A stretch of 64,000 bases of DNA, taken from positions 1-64,000 of the forward strand of contig JAFZWX010000215.1 in NCBI GenBank assembly GCA_017617145.1, in the 5' to 3' direction. The stretch's first letter is position 1, and the number at the start of each line of letters is the position of its first letter. The notes under the pieces were generated by a model. It saw nothing but the letters and a program-made list of their open reading frames with translations, did not search any database and was not told where the DNA came from. Positions 37,301 to 46,520 of this stretch are shown here, piece by piece. A program made the position numbers and the translations under genes. Source of the stretch: Treponema sp. (lineage in GTDB: Bacteria > Spirochaetota > Spirochaetia > Treponematales > Treponemataceae).

Positions 37301-37952
37301 AAAACTTGCTCAGAAAGACCCAATGAAAATATATAATGATTTACCTGAATTTCAATCTGTTTTGCATATTGGTGATGATGCAATTTATATTCTTGGAGAA
37401 TATGCAAGATATTTTGAATGTATGTTTGGAATATATGCTGATAAGAAGTTTATACCACCGTTCATTAAAAATTCATCGGTTGAAAATATCCGTGAATTCT
37501 TAGCTGCCTTTGTTATGGCTGATGGAACCAAATTAATTAATCATAAATGTAGCAGCAATAAAGCATATTCTGATGTAAGAAATGAACAAGTATTAAGAAC
37601 TTCATCTAAAAAGATGGCAGATGATTTATGTGAAATGATTGTAAAGGCCGGTTGGATGCCTAGTGTATATGTTGTGCATGATAAAGGTAAGTTACATCAT
37701 TTTGAAAATGGAAATTATGTTTCAAATACAGATTGTTATAATATTTCAATTTGTCATTCTAAAACTAGAACCTATGCTCCTGATAAACCAGGACATTTAC
37801 CTAGGCATAATCCGGTAGAAGTAGACTATAAAGGTATGGTTTATGATGTTGAACTTGAAAAATGGCATTTCTTGCTTGTTAGAAGAAATGGAAAATGTGC
37901 ATGGAGTGGTAATTGCAGGGGAACCTGGGTAAGATATTATCCGGAAGTGTAA
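34308..37952 (+). CDS. Polyvalent MuF-type head morphogenesis protein with intein
   Basis: 1214 residues. In order: Lys-rich N-terminus; a CdiA-tail-like nuclease candidate (ITLADGGFSVYMPLEF ... DAIVNDVKVDFKYM ... SRYQEGLKQAPNISYYI, about 160-225); a phage-type inorganic pyrophosphatase-like domain (GYIRGTVGVDKDHLDTYVGPDKKANKVYVIHQND, about 375-480); MuF-like minor head domain (SVKNMKDTFGEVISRERQARIQIACDSA to CKKCRKLKG, about 685-810); GIVHPW; a 353-residue intein (850-1202); then CRGTWVRYYPEV. The spliced junction HPW-CRGTW restores the MuF HPxCRC-type end. Built like the effector-loaded polyvalent proteins that phages eject with DNA. Confidence 0.75.
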   Translation: MKKFRVQKSVVEQMTGKLKTLEKADERAEFAEKLQNSALYSPKKQITSKLQANKNHSNYWIIFDDEEIQKSKNHYETQPRSHGKFASRGIESIKAIIKDMAEKYSYDDKQKIKEYKERCKTKYITPKGNVIFYEGDRFEPYKKYTGEDRLRNNEELKNAITLADGGFSVYMPLEFNQDGKKKFDAIVNDVKVDFKYMRGDSIRTVESRYQEGLKQAPNISYYIPKGKKSTHKEIEETIYRGAKGSKKEKGIVILYFEDENKLYGMDLRNVGETIKKSILEKYAFKAETHRFQNCENTQLQKVNSFCKLNISQQNNLSSKKVIKSLTYSGHKLQGRTRLYGMDISIENKKGSYRSGTDKDGHKWKVLMHYDYGYIRGTVGVDKDHLDTYVGPDKKANKVYVIHQNDPVTHKYDEDKCMLCFSSAADAKAAYMKQYDRPGFYGSMTTMTIEQFKSFIFSHKGKMVHKSFDINITDITENNKQQKLEQFSKALNAIADNRPFMIKHIPVDASKNYGNLLVRITDFDRSKIEKAVHKVALSLDTDISGASKGESYVYEAQKELAEGFFKEFTDKTRAIYNFVISYFDLPDIRIVSKAGELKHKGKILYNPETGLPIKESDWKKFVVELEKYLNRNYSGIGEKIVLSSESLGIILDRLSKTNSLEAIRKMSLSSLKTKRYDVDWISESVKNMKDTFGEVISRERQARIQIACDSAAQRVTRVSDDIRNNIQQIIIDGIRDKQSKSVVAQNLFDKCASLNRDMQRIADSEVQMAANSAYIKEEVYNSKPDEKVYFKRFEMLDDNTCKKCRKLKGTIALWSEVPLPDERIKDEYAEYAIWDGKNEGDCPVGIVHPWCYSDDTEVMTNNGWKLFKDVEKNDKIMSINPETKEIDFIPFVKKVQYEYNGKMIHFPGRNFDLLVTPDHNMLYFAGNGHGEKRLKEIMAKDLIKQTAFSLPRAIGKWEKSDTNTVKFGDLTVSKVQYFRLWAWYLAEGSGRCRDGCYEVKLAQKDPMKIYNDLPEFQSVLHIGDDAIYILGEYARYFECMFGIYADKKFIPPFIKNSSVENIREFLAAFVMADGTKLINHKCSSNKAYSDVRNEQVLRTSSKKMADDLCEMIVKAGWMPSVYVVHDKGKLHHFENGNYVSNTDCYNISICHSKTRTYAPDKPGHLPRHNPVEVDYKGMVYDVELEKWHFLLVRRNGKCAWSGNCRGTWVRYYPEV
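36855..37913 (+). other. Intein with LAGLIDADG homing endonuclease
   Basis: 353 residues. Block A CYSDDTEVMTNNGWKLFKDV (Cys1), block B VTPDHNMLY (66-69 TxxH), LAGLIDADG motifs LWAWYLAEGSG (130-140) and FLAAFVMADGTK (215-226), block F GMVYDVELEKWHFLLVR (328-343), block G CAWSGN followed by Cys+1. The penultimate residue is Gly, not the usual His. Splicing would join HPW to CRGTW at the conserved MuF C-terminal motif, the typical insertion at a critical site. Confidence 0.9.
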
Positions 37953-37964
37953 AGGAGAATTAAG

Positions 37965-39149
37965 ATGCTGGTTATAAAGGGAACTTCTGATGTTGCAAAA
38001 GCTATAAACCGTTCAAAACTTGTACGTCAGCAAAAACAGGTTATAAGAAACGGAAAGGCTGTTACAACCTATGTATGGGTAAATCCTGATAAAAACAAAA
38101 CAAAGGTTAGCCGTAAAAAAATTACGGATGAAGAACTTGATGCAGCTTATTTTAATGCAATTAAATCCGGAAACATTGATCTTGTGCAGAAGATGGTAAA
38201 AGACAGAGCCGTTGAAAAAGGCTTTAAGGATGCAATACCTGAACAGGGCAACGGATATAAAATCAGAATTACACAACCACCAAAGAAAACAAAAACCTAT
38301 TATAAGTGTTTTTATGTCGATTCCAAAGGACAGCCATCTGCATTGTTTGTTGATAATAATGCAGCTTTACCAACAAACGTATGGCTTACAGCAAATGACA
38401 CTTATCACTTTCAGGCAGAAAATGGAAATATGTATGTTCCAACAATGGGAAATGCAACAAATAAAGATGCCGGAAAAACCGGTGTTTCAATCAAGATCCC
38501 TGATGAAAAAACAAGAAATGAACTTATAAAACGTGGTTATTTGCCGGTGGGAAGTAAAGCAAAAACAATAACTTGTGTTGCATATAGGCCTGGTTGGCAT
38601 GGTGGAGATTTACCATTCTTTCCACAAGGCGGTAAAAAAGATAATAATTCCAACTATGGAAATGTTCATAGATGGAATCAGGTTATTTTTGAAATAGAAG
38701 TTGATGCAGATAAAGATTATACGGAAGAAGCAAGAAACCAGCCAAAAGCAAGGAATAAAGATGGTTCATTAAACGAAAAAAAGGCTGATTTACAGTATAT
38801 GCCTGAAAATGGAATGTATGAATATACTACTAATCCAACGGTAAAAGCTCAAACAGGTGGAAAAGGAAATTGGGTAATTACAGGTGCAATTAAAATTAAA
38901 AGAGCTTTAAGCCAGAAAGAGTGTGATGACATTCTTAAAAACTACGGAATGAAACCACAAGAATGGGAAGGCGGTGAAATGTCGCTTGATAAATTGGGTT
39001 ATACCGGAACAGAACTTTCTGCAGCAAGAAAAACTCTTGCGCCTATAACTTATGAAGATGATGGAACCATTATTCCATTATCACAAAGATTTAACAAAGC
39101 ATCTGATGATATAAGAAAATCATTGTTATTCAAATTAAATGCTCAATAA
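37965..39149 (+). CDS. Polyvalent-type hypothetical protein
   Basis: 394 residues, ATG 37965 after AAAGGAG. An N-terminal segment (KQVIRNGKAVTTYVWVNPDKNK) is the short basic module found at the start of several neighbours. Central region: GQPSALFVDNNAALPTNVWLTAND and VAYRPGWHGGDLPFFPQGG ... VHRWNQVIFEIEVDADKDYTEEA, a conserved block of phage polyvalent proteins known to me without a function. Possible enzyme (RPGWHGGDLPF), unconfirmed. Confidence 0.5.
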   Translation: MLVIKGTSDVAKAINRSKLVRQQKQVIRNGKAVTTYVWVNPDKNKTKVSRKKITDEELDAAYFNAIKSGNIDLVQKMVKDRAVEKGFKDAIPEQGNGYKIRITQPPKKTKTYYKCFYVDSKGQPSALFVDNNAALPTNVWLTANDTYHFQAENGNMYVPTMGNATNKDAGKTGVSIKIPDEKTRNELIKRGYLPVGSKAKTITCVAYRPGWHGGDLPFFPQGGKKDNNSNYGNVHRWNQVIFEIEVDADKDYTEEARNQPKARNKDGSLNEKKADLQYMPENGMYEYTTNPTVKAQTGGKGNWVITGAIKIKRALSQKECDDILKNYGMKPQEWEGGEMSLDKLGYTGTELSAARKTLAPITYEDDGTIIPLSQRFNKASDDIRKSLLFKLNAQ

Positions 39150-39166
39150 GTGGGAGGAATTAAAAA

Positions 39167-41326
39167 ATGGATGATTTTCAGAAGATTGAATTCCAAAAAA
39201 GTTTACAGAAAATTAAAGATAGAACTCAACTTGAATATTTCAAGAGAGAACTGATTAAGGTTCTGGAAGCAGGTGAAGATAAGGTAAGCAAGGCCATTGA
39301 AGATTATGATAAATCTGTTGCAAAAACATTCAGGGAAGAATTTGGAATTGAAAAAAGCCGTGGCTATGGTATTGGAACTATCAGGGAATGGAAAGGCCGT
39401 AAGTATAAGAAAATAGCTCCAAACAAATGGAGACTTGTATATGAAAGTAACAGCCGTGGTGCAAAACAGTCCATTGCATACTTAAAAAAGGCTGTTATGG
39501 ATGCAAAATCAACCGATGAACTTTTGGAAATAGTCATGCAGAATATAAACCGTTTTCAAGATGCAAACGGAAAAACACTAGATATTGTTTCAGAGCTGCA
39601 GCAAGCCGTAAAGGAATCCAAAGCAAAATTAAATGCCGGAAAGCCGTCTACTCAGGAACAGATTGATGAAATGAAAAAACAGAATGACAAAAAATATAAT
39701 CCTGTAAAAGCTGCAATAGGTGATTATGTTTTTATTCATGATAAATACAAAGGCTTTGCAAGTCATGAATTCAAAGATGATGAACAAAAATTAAAAGAAG
39801 CTGAAAAGTTTATGAATGAAATGGTGGATTTGAAACAGAAAATCAACTTGTTACAAAATGGTTATACTTATGAAGGCAATCCTTTGGGTATTTCTGATGA
39901 AGAATATGATGCCTTGACAGATACGGCAGGAAAATTAAACAGTAATATCTACTCGTTTGAAACAGTAATTGACGGCTTGAAACATAAAATACAAAACGGA
40001 AAAACAAAAGAACTGATAGATGCTGTTGATATAGAAAATCTTACAGAGGAAGATAAAGAACAGATTAATCAGTTTAATAAAGAAATTTCAGATTTTATTG
40101 AAAGCAAAATCGAAAATTATACCTGGGATTTACAGAAACAGATATATGATTTGCTTAAAAACAGTAAAGTTGATCTTGAACACGGCAGAATGTGGTTGAA
40201 ACAACACGGTTTATTTACTCCAGATGATACTGTTCAATATATCAGAAACAAAATAAATGAAGGTTTGGAAGCAAGACGAAAGGCAAAACTTGAAGAAAAA
40301 AAGAAACAGGTAAATGAAAAGATTGATGCAATTAATTCTCAGGTAAAAACCTATTCTGATGAAGAAATACAAAAAGCTTTTGAAGGACTTGATTCCGTAC
40401 AAAAAGAAATAGAATCCTTGAAAGCAAAAGTTGTAACACATAACGGCATAACAAGACAAAATGAGATTGCTTATAATACACGTTCAGCAGAATTGATGCA
40501 GCAAGGTTTCTCTAGGTGGTCAAAAGAATACGATGAAGATCCTATGATGGTTCAGATTAAAAAGACCAAAGATAAGATGTGGGAAGAATCAAAAGAAATA
40601 AGGGCAAAACGAGATGAACTTGAAAAGCAGCTGGATCCACTTATGGATGCAATAGGATATTATTATCTTAATAAGTTTGAATATGAAAAAGATTCAAGCA
40701 TTGATTCTTGTAAAACACAAGCAGAAGTTATGGATTTAATAAAATCAAAAGATTGGTATGATGATAATGGAAAAACAAGGCTTGATTTGAAAAATGTTGA
40801 CGTAGAAGCTGCAAAAGATATGTTCAGATGCATGGAAAGAATATTTGCTATTTTCCCGGAACAGAAAGGTTCTAAAGTATCTATGCAGACAAACTATTCA
40901 AATTCCAGAACATGGGCATTTGGGGGATCAGGCAATGGCATAACTTTCAATTCAAAATATTGGAAAAATTATGATGATTTGAAGGCAGATTATGAAAAAA
41001 CAGAAGGTGGTTTTCATCCAAAAGGTACAAGTGCCATAGATATTATTTATCATGAATATTATCATGTAATGACAACCGGTGGTGATTTGGCAGCAACAAT
41101 TAAGAACAAAGTTACTAAAAACCTTAAAATGAAAGGTAAAAAAGGCGGCCCAAAACAAGGGGAATTAATCAGGTTTGGTGTATCTGAATATGCAACAAAA
41201 AATGCTGATGAATTCGGTGCTGAATGTTTCTGCCAGGCTATGGGAAGTAAAAATCCAACACAATTTGCAATTGAAGTTTTTAAGGAAACTTTGAAAGCTA
41301 AAAAATATATGAGAGGTTTGATATGA
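39167..41326 (+). CDS. Polyvalent-type protein with HExxH metallopeptidase motif
   Basis: 719 residues. The N-terminal module GYGIGTIREWKGRKYKKIAPNKWRLVYES recurs in 47447-49657; long coiled coils fill residues ~150-470; C-terminal domain AIDIIYHEYYHVMTTGG has HEYYH at 629-633, a zincin-type active site, followed by YATKNADEFGAECFC with a candidate third ligand Glu. Peptidase activity inferred from the motif. May be injected or process head proteins. Stop overlaps the next start (ATGA). Confidence 0.62.
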   Translation: MDDFQKIEFQKSLQKIKDRTQLEYFKRELIKVLEAGEDKVSKAIEDYDKSVAKTFREEFGIEKSRGYGIGTIREWKGRKYKKIAPNKWRLVYESNSRGAKQSIAYLKKAVMDAKSTDELLEIVMQNINRFQDANGKTLDIVSELQQAVKESKAKLNAGKPSTQEQIDEMKKQNDKKYNPVKAAIGDYVFIHDKYKGFASHEFKDDEQKLKEAEKFMNEMVDLKQKINLLQNGYTYEGNPLGISDEEYDALTDTAGKLNSNIYSFETVIDGLKHKIQNGKTKELIDAVDIENLTEEDKEQINQFNKEISDFIESKIENYTWDLQKQIYDLLKNSKVDLEHGRMWLKQHGLFTPDDTVQYIRNKINEGLEARRKAKLEEKKKQVNEKIDAINSQVKTYSDEEIQKAFEGLDSVQKEIESLKAKVVTHNGITRQNEIAYNTRSAELMQQGFSRWSKEYDEDPMMVQIKKTKDKMWEESKEIRAKRDELEKQLDPLMDAIGYYYLNKFEYEKDSSIDSCKTQAEVMDLIKSKDWYDDNGKTRLDLKNVDVEAAKDMFRCMERIFAIFPEQKGSKVSMQTNYSNSRTWAFGGSGNGITFNSKYWKNYDDLKADYEKTEGGFHPKGTSAIDIIYHEYYHVMTTGGDLAATIKNKVTKNLKMKGKKGGPKQGELIRFGVSEYATKNADEFGAECFCQAMGSKNPTQFAIEVFKETLKAKKYMRGLI

Positions 41327-41523
41327 TAGGGGAAAAACCAAAGTTTTTTGATTCTCCATATTTTGTTATGGAAGAAGATAATTGGCATCTGAAAGATGGA
41401 GCTCCGGCAGATGTTGTAAAAGAGTTTAATGACTATATGAATCAGGATAAACTTGAAGAAGAAAAGCCTGTAAAAAAGTCTTTTACTGATAGAATAAATG
41501 AAATGTTATCACAAACTAAATAA
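41323..41523 (+). CDS. Small hypothetical protein
   Basis: 66 residues, ATG 41323 within ATGA. FDSPYFVMEEDNWHLKDGAPADVVKEFNDYMNQDKLEEEK then a KKSFTDRINEML tail. Begins in the same translation unit as the metallopeptidase-like gene. Not recognised. Confidence 0.5.
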   Translation: MIGEKPKFFDSPYFVMEEDNWHLKDGAPADVVKEFNDYMNQDKLEEEKPVKKSFTDRINEMLSQTK

Positions 41524-41529
41524 TTATAA

Positions 41530-41648
41530 TTGATTTTAGAGTGATACTATTATAAAATAACATTAATCAAACTTATAATGTGTTCTGAAAAGGGCAGTTA
41601 TCAATTAACAGAAATAATTCTGTTTCTTGGTAGCTGCCTTTTTTTGTT
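41530..41648 (+). promoter_or_regulatory. Late promoter and leader with CTGAAAAGGGCAG box
   Basis: TTGATT 41530-41535, 17-base spacer, TAAAAT 41553-41558. Then TGTTCTGAAAAGGGCAG at 41581-41597. The GGCAG starts a 12-bp hairpin GGCAGTTATCAA with TTGGTAGCTGCC (to 41638), followed by a T-run. The same box is at 47.36 and 49.75 kb. Confidence 0.62.
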
Positions 41649-41666
41649 TTCTGGGAGGAAAAGAGA

Positions 41667-44600
41667 ATGGCTAAATTAGTAATTTTGAAATCATTTATGG
41701 ATTCTTATTATGATGATATGATTGAAAAATCAACAACTCATAAATATATCAGACGAGTTCCAAAATCAACCGGCAAGGGTTATAACTATTTTTATCCATC
41801 AGATTTTAAGAAACCTATGAAAGCTCTCTTGTCTTTCTTTGGTATGAAAGAAGATACAGTAGATAAAGCTTACACAAACAACAACATTCAGCAGAGTTAC
41901 GGTGTAACAAAACAGGGATTTGCTCAGCATGTTCTTGAATACCTTACAAACAGAAAAACCTGGAATACTTTCTTTGCAAACAAAGCAAATAGAGATAAGT
42001 ATAAAGTGCCTGAGAAACCAGAAACAAAAGAAACAGTAGAAGTAAAAGAAAAGGTAATTGAAGGTGGAAAAACAAAAGAAAAAGTTTCTGTAGAAGTTAA
42101 AGAAACAAAAGAAAAGAACTTTAAGTCATCATGGAACCGTTCTTTGATGCGAAAAATCTATTCCATGTATAACAAAGTGCCGGAAGATAATATTGAAAAC
42201 AAAGCCGGTATAGATTCAATTAAAGTCGGTGATTCTGTAAGTTATAACGGCCGTGTAGGGAAAGTAACAAAAGACTTTGAAAACGGCATGATGTTTGTAA
42301 ATTTTGAAAACGGTGGAATGGGTAGATTTGCCGTAAAAGACTTGCAGAAAATGGATGTAACGGCAGATGAAGTAACTGAAAGTTCAGAATTAAATGCTGC
42401 AGAACAGAATGTAAACGGAACCAATGAAGCTGTTCAGGAAGAAGTAAAAGATACATCAGCTTTAAGTGAAGCTATGATGGGAAATGACAATGCAAAGAAA
42501 TTGGGTGCAATTGAAGAATTTGAAAACGGATGGAATTTCAAGTTGCAGCCTGATACAAAAGATAAACTCTTAGAGCAAATGTCAGAATACACAATTGATG
42601 CTTTGAGCAATACAATGTCAGAGTTTACCAGAAATATTACAGACTTTACAATGAACAATCTTGATGAATCAATTGTTTCAATGAATGAAAGAATTGCAAA
42701 AGAAAACCTTCTATTGCTCAGGCTGTATAAACAGGTTCAAAGGGATTATCTTATTTCTTTAAGAGATAAACAGAAAGAACAGCTTGTTGAAAGTGAAACA
42801 AGTGAAAAAGTTGAATATACAGATGGTGAAAAGGCTGCAATTGCTCTTGCATACAGAAAGGAAAAGGACTTTGATCCAACATTGAGTGATTATGCATATT
42901 ATGAAAAAATCAAGGCAAAATTCCCTGAACTTGAAGAAAAAGGTGAACTTTACAGCACAATGCTTGAAGTAAAGGACATGATGTTCAATGAAAGCAGATT
43001 AAAGGCTGCAAAGGATTATCTGAATGGTTTAACTGAAAAAGAAGAAGTTCAGCCAGAAACTGAAAGCAATGATACAACAGAAACAAAGAACGATGCTGTA
43101 GATTATTATGTTTCTGGTGATGGAATGTGGATTAACAAATATTTAAGAGATCCAGAACAGTTTGCAAAAGAAGGTGGAAACGTTACAGAAGAAGAAAAAC
43201 AGATTATTGCAGAACTTGATAAAGAAACAACTTCAACACCTGTAACAGATAGAAAACTTTACAGAGCTGTAGATGCAAGTGCCATCTTTGGCAATATTTC
43301 AGATGGTGATTTTGATGATTTGATTGCTCATGTTGTATATGGCAATAATGATAAACTTATTGCAAATAAAGCAACGGTACTTATAAATCGTGCAGAAAAC
43401 AGCCAGATAACGGAACCTGGCTTTATGTCTACAACAAAAGACAAGGAAATTGCAGAAAATTGGGATGGCTTTACCGGTTCAAACAAGGAAGTTGTTCTTG
43501 AACTTGATATTCCTGATGGAATGACAGGAAAGGATCTTGCTGCATACGATGTGGAAGGTGAAGAACAGAAAGAAGTTTTGCTGCCTAGAAATACTGATTA
43601 TTTCATTAAAAAGATTACTCAGGGTGAAAACGGCAAGATTCTTGTTCAGGCTCAGGTTCTTGGCCAGCATGGAAATCATATTGCAATGCTTGGAAATCAA
43701 AATGCTCGTAAATACGGACTTTCAGAAGAAGATGAGCTTGAATATAACAGACAGTATAACTGGTATAAAGATACCTATGTAGATGGAGTAAGAAAAAACA
43801 ATCCATATTCAAATGAAGAAGAAACAATTGAAGGTATTCTCAAAAATGAAGCTGATGAACGTTTCAAGGTTTATGGAGAAGATGATATTGCTTACCTTGC
43901 CTTGAAAGATTTGTACATTGATACAACAGGAAAAGATTATACTCCACCGGCTGCAGAGAATACAGATGAACCAAAGCCTTTGACAGAAAAGCAGACAAAA
44001 GAAGAAGAAAAGGAATATAAAAAAGCTCGTGAAAAGGCAGATTTACCAAAAATCGGCATAAATTATGGGGATCGTATTTCTGCAATGGAAGATTCAGTTT
44101 CTCTTAATCCTAACGATGTAAACTATGCTTATAAAGATACAGGATATATTGCCGGTTCTCAGAAAGAGAAGATTCAGGACTTCTGGAAACGTAAAAAGGA
44201 AAGTGGAGAAGGAACAACTATTGAAGAAATTAACTGGACTTCTCTTGAAGAAAATCCACGTTATGCAGAACAGCAGATTACAAAGGCTAATATCCTTGGA
44301 GATATTGATTATAACTCATTCAGAGAAAAGGGAATGGATTCTCGTGCAGCTTATCTTGCAAGTCGTGTTTTTGCTGCAATTCCAAAAGAGCCTGATGGCC
44401 ATGATGTTACAGCCAGAAAGAATTATGTAATTGCCGTAAATACTGTAAAAGACAGACTTTCAGAATGTAAAACAATCGGAGAAGTAAAAGAGTTTGTTGA
44501 TGATGTTTACGGTGAATATAAACAGACTTTTGATTCCCAGATTTTAAGGGTGCCGGAAGTAAACAAGGCTAAGGCAGAAAGAGATGAAGTTATGAGGGAA

Positions 44601-46442
44601 GCTGAAAAAGTCAGGAACGATGTTATGGAATGGTGCAGAAATGAACTTGTTCCAAAATACAAAGCTCTTGGCAAGAAAGAAAGAAAAGCTTTCTGGAGAT
44701 ACAGAGAAGAATTGAAGAAAGAAATAATTGCCAAAATCAAGGAATATGATTCTGAATTCAACAATGAAGATATATACATTGAATTTGATACAGGCAATAT
44801 GTGGTGGCCTATAAACATCAGTCGTGAAGGTATTTTTGAAAAACGGCTTGATGAAAAATTGGATAAACTCAAAGCAGCAAGAAACAAGGCAAAAGATGAA
44901 ATAATGAAAGATAATGTTACTTATGACACCTGGAAAGCCTTGGGCAATTTTGCTGATTTGAGATTCTCAAAGACATTCCAAACTCACTATAACAACTTAA
45001 AGGCTTATGATGAAAAATACCGTACAGATAAAGACGGAAACCAGGTTGAAAATTATTCATATAAATATCGTGATAAGGCTTATGATAAATATGAAGATTG
45101 GGAATGGCTTGATGCAAGTAAAAACAAGGTTGCCAGAAAGGAATCTGAAATAATTAAGGGTAAGAAAAAAAGAACCTTTGAAATGATTGTTCCAAAGACA
45201 ATTGAAAGAAAAGGTGGAAGGGATATTTCTGTAAAATCTACAGCAGAACTTAAAAAAGCCTTTAATTTAAGGGATGTTCAGACAGGTTCTTATGTTCAGT
45301 CTGATCCTGTAAGTGCAAAATGGCATGTTGATAATCTTGCAGCCGGATTTGCTGATTTGGCTGATGTACTTGGCATTAAAGATGATCAAATTTCATTGAA
45401 CGGCCGGTTGGCATTAGCTATTGGTGCCAGAGGTCATGGTGGTGCTTTGGCTCATTATGAACCTGTTGAACGTGTAATCAATATTACAAAATTCCGTGGT
45501 GGTGGTTCTTTAGGCCATGAATGGTTCCACAGCTTTGATAATATGATTGCAGAAGCAATTACAGGTGGAAATGTAAGTGTTTATATGTCAGATCCAACTC
45601 GTCAGAGTAAAACAGTAAAACTGATGGATGCTTTCAAGCCTGATGCTTACCATGATGCAATTCCGGATAATGAATTGTCTTTGAAAGTAAGGGATAAGTT
45701 TATCAATCTTGTAAATGCAATGATGACTGGTGATACACCTGAAACAGAAGTTGTTTTATATGGCAAAGAAGATGTTGAACAGGCAAAAAACTTTTTTGAA
45801 AACCAGATAACAAGATATATCGGCAGTTATTATGACAGGGATGGATTCTACAAAAAATTATCAGAAGCAAAAACTCTTGATGAGGCAATATCAGCCATAA
45901 ATGAAAAGTTTAAGAGTACAGTTATGCTTATTCGTGAAAATCGTGATAAAGTCGGAAAACTTGGAAAGTATGAGCAGAAACGTATGAAAGAAATTGTAAA
46001 GACTTATGAAAAATACAGAGTAATGGCTGCTGCTTATTTTGATCCAAAAGAAGCTAAGGCTGATGGTGGAGAAGTTACTGTAAAAACAGGAAGAACAGTT
46101 TCACGATTCTATGAAGATGCAAAGAAACTTGATGAAGGTAAACAAAAGTCTTATTGGTCTACACCTTTGGAAATGGCTGCAAGAGCTTTTGAAGCATATC
46201 TGGTAGACAAATTAAAGGAAAGAGGCCAAAAAAATGATTATCTTTCTGGTTCTGCAAGTAATGATGTATATGCTGGTGCATGGTATCCATATCCAACAGA
46301 AAAAGACAGAATTAAGATAAATAAGGCTTTCGATGAACTGTTTGAAGTAATCAGGAATGAAAATGCAATCAGAAAAGCTTTGGATATTCTTGATAAGCCA
46401 AAATTCATTATAAAAGGCAGCAGATTCCTGATAAGAAAATAA
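41667..46442 (+). CDS. Giant polyvalent protein: ADP-ribosyltransferase plus LPD1
   Basis: 1591 residues. N-terminal module KYIRRVPKSTGKGYNYFYPSDF. Residues about 530-650: ADP-ribosyltransferase of the R-S-E type: KLYRAVDAS (Arg), GFMSTTKD (STT), EEQKEVLLPRN (Q-x-E-like, as in C3 toxins). Residues about 1170-1300: LPD1-like domain ERKGGRDISVKSTAELKKAF ... ADVLGI ... ALAIGARGHGGALAHYEP ... GSLGHEWFHSFDNMI, with HEWFH at 1284-1288. The rest is coiled coil. Probably packaged in the virion and injected to modify host proteins, as T4 Alt. Confidence 0.75.
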   Translation: MAKLVILKSFMDSYYDDMIEKSTTHKYIRRVPKSTGKGYNYFYPSDFKKPMKALLSFFGMKEDTVDKAYTNNNIQQSYGVTKQGFAQHVLEYLTNRKTWNTFFANKANRDKYKVPEKPETKETVEVKEKVIEGGKTKEKVSVEVKETKEKNFKSSWNRSLMRKIYSMYNKVPEDNIENKAGIDSIKVGDSVSYNGRVGKVTKDFENGMMFVNFENGGMGRFAVKDLQKMDVTADEVTESSELNAAEQNVNGTNEAVQEEVKDTSALSEAMMGNDNAKKLGAIEEFENGWNFKLQPDTKDKLLEQMSEYTIDALSNTMSEFTRNITDFTMNNLDESIVSMNERIAKENLLLLRLYKQVQRDYLISLRDKQKEQLVESETSEKVEYTDGEKAAIALAYRKEKDFDPTLSDYAYYEKIKAKFPELEEKGELYSTMLEVKDMMFNESRLKAAKDYLNGLTEKEEVQPETESNDTTETKNDAVDYYVSGDGMWINKYLRDPEQFAKEGGNVTEEEKQIIAELDKETTSTPVTDRKLYRAVDASAIFGNISDGDFDDLIAHVVYGNNDKLIANKATVLINRAENSQITEPGFMSTTKDKEIAENWDGFTGSNKEVVLELDIPDGMTGKDLAAYDVEGEEQKEVLLPRNTDYFIKKITQGENGKILVQAQVLGQHGNHIAMLGNQNARKYGLSEEDELEYNRQYNWYKDTYVDGVRKNNPYSNEEETIEGILKNEADERFKVYGEDDIAYLALKDLYIDTTGKDYTPPAAENTDEPKPLTEKQTKEEEKEYKKAREKADLPKIGINYGDRISAMEDSVSLNPNDVNYAYKDTGYIAGSQKEKIQDFWKRKKESGEGTTIEEINWTSLEENPRYAEQQITKANILGDIDYNSFREKGMDSRAAYLASRVFAAIPKEPDGHDVTARKNYVIAVNTVKDRLSECKTIGEVKEFVDDVYGEYKQTFDSQILRVPEVNKAKAERDEVMREAEKVRNDVMEWCRNELVPKYKALGKKERKAFWRYREELKKEIIAKIKEYDSEFNNEDIYIEFDTGNMWWPINISREGIFEKRLDEKLDKLKAARNKAKDEIMKDNVTYDTWKALGNFADLRFSKTFQTHYNNLKAYDEKYRTDKDGNQVENYSYKYRDKAYDKYEDWEWLDASKNKVARKESEIIKGKKKRTFEMIVPKTIERKGGRDISVKSTAELKKAFNLRDVQTGSYVQSDPVSAKWHVDNLAAGFADLADVLGIKDDQISLNGRLALAIGARGHGGALAHYEPVERVINITKFRGGGSLGHEWFHSFDNMIAEAITGGNVSVYMSDPTRQSKTVKLMDAFKPDAYHDAIPDNELSLKVRDKFINLVNAMMTGDTPETEVVLYGKEDVEQAKNFFENQITRYIGSYYDRDGFYKKLSEAKTLDEAISAINEKFKSTVMLIRENRDKVGKLGKYEQKRMKEIVKTYEKYRVMAAAYFDPKEAKADGGEVTVKTGRTVSRFYEDAKKLDEGKQKSYWSTPLEMAARAFEAYLVDKLKERGQKNDYLSGSASNDVYAGAWYPYPTEKDRIKINKAFDELFEVIRNENAIRKALDILDKPKFIIKGSRFLIRK

Positions 46443-46470
46443 CCTGTCTGCAAGTGTAGAAAAGGTTTCT

Positions 46471-46507
46471 GGTAACGTATTCTTTATAGGATGCGTTACC
46501 TGTTTTT
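46471..46507 (+). terminator. Leader hairpin/terminator before 46521
   Basis: GGTAACGTAT/ATGCGTTACC (46471-46480 with 46491-46500), 10 bp, then TGTTTTT. It ends the 41667 operon or attenuates the next gene; AAGGAG of that gene follows directly. Confidence 0.55.
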
Positions 46508-46520
46508 AAGGAGTTGTGAA

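Noticed and set aside
46471..46507. Leader at 46.47 kb as a further kissing-loop copy
   Set aside because: Loops show no complementarity of six or more bases. Leaders at 41.6, 47.4 and 49.75 kb were also checked and rejected.
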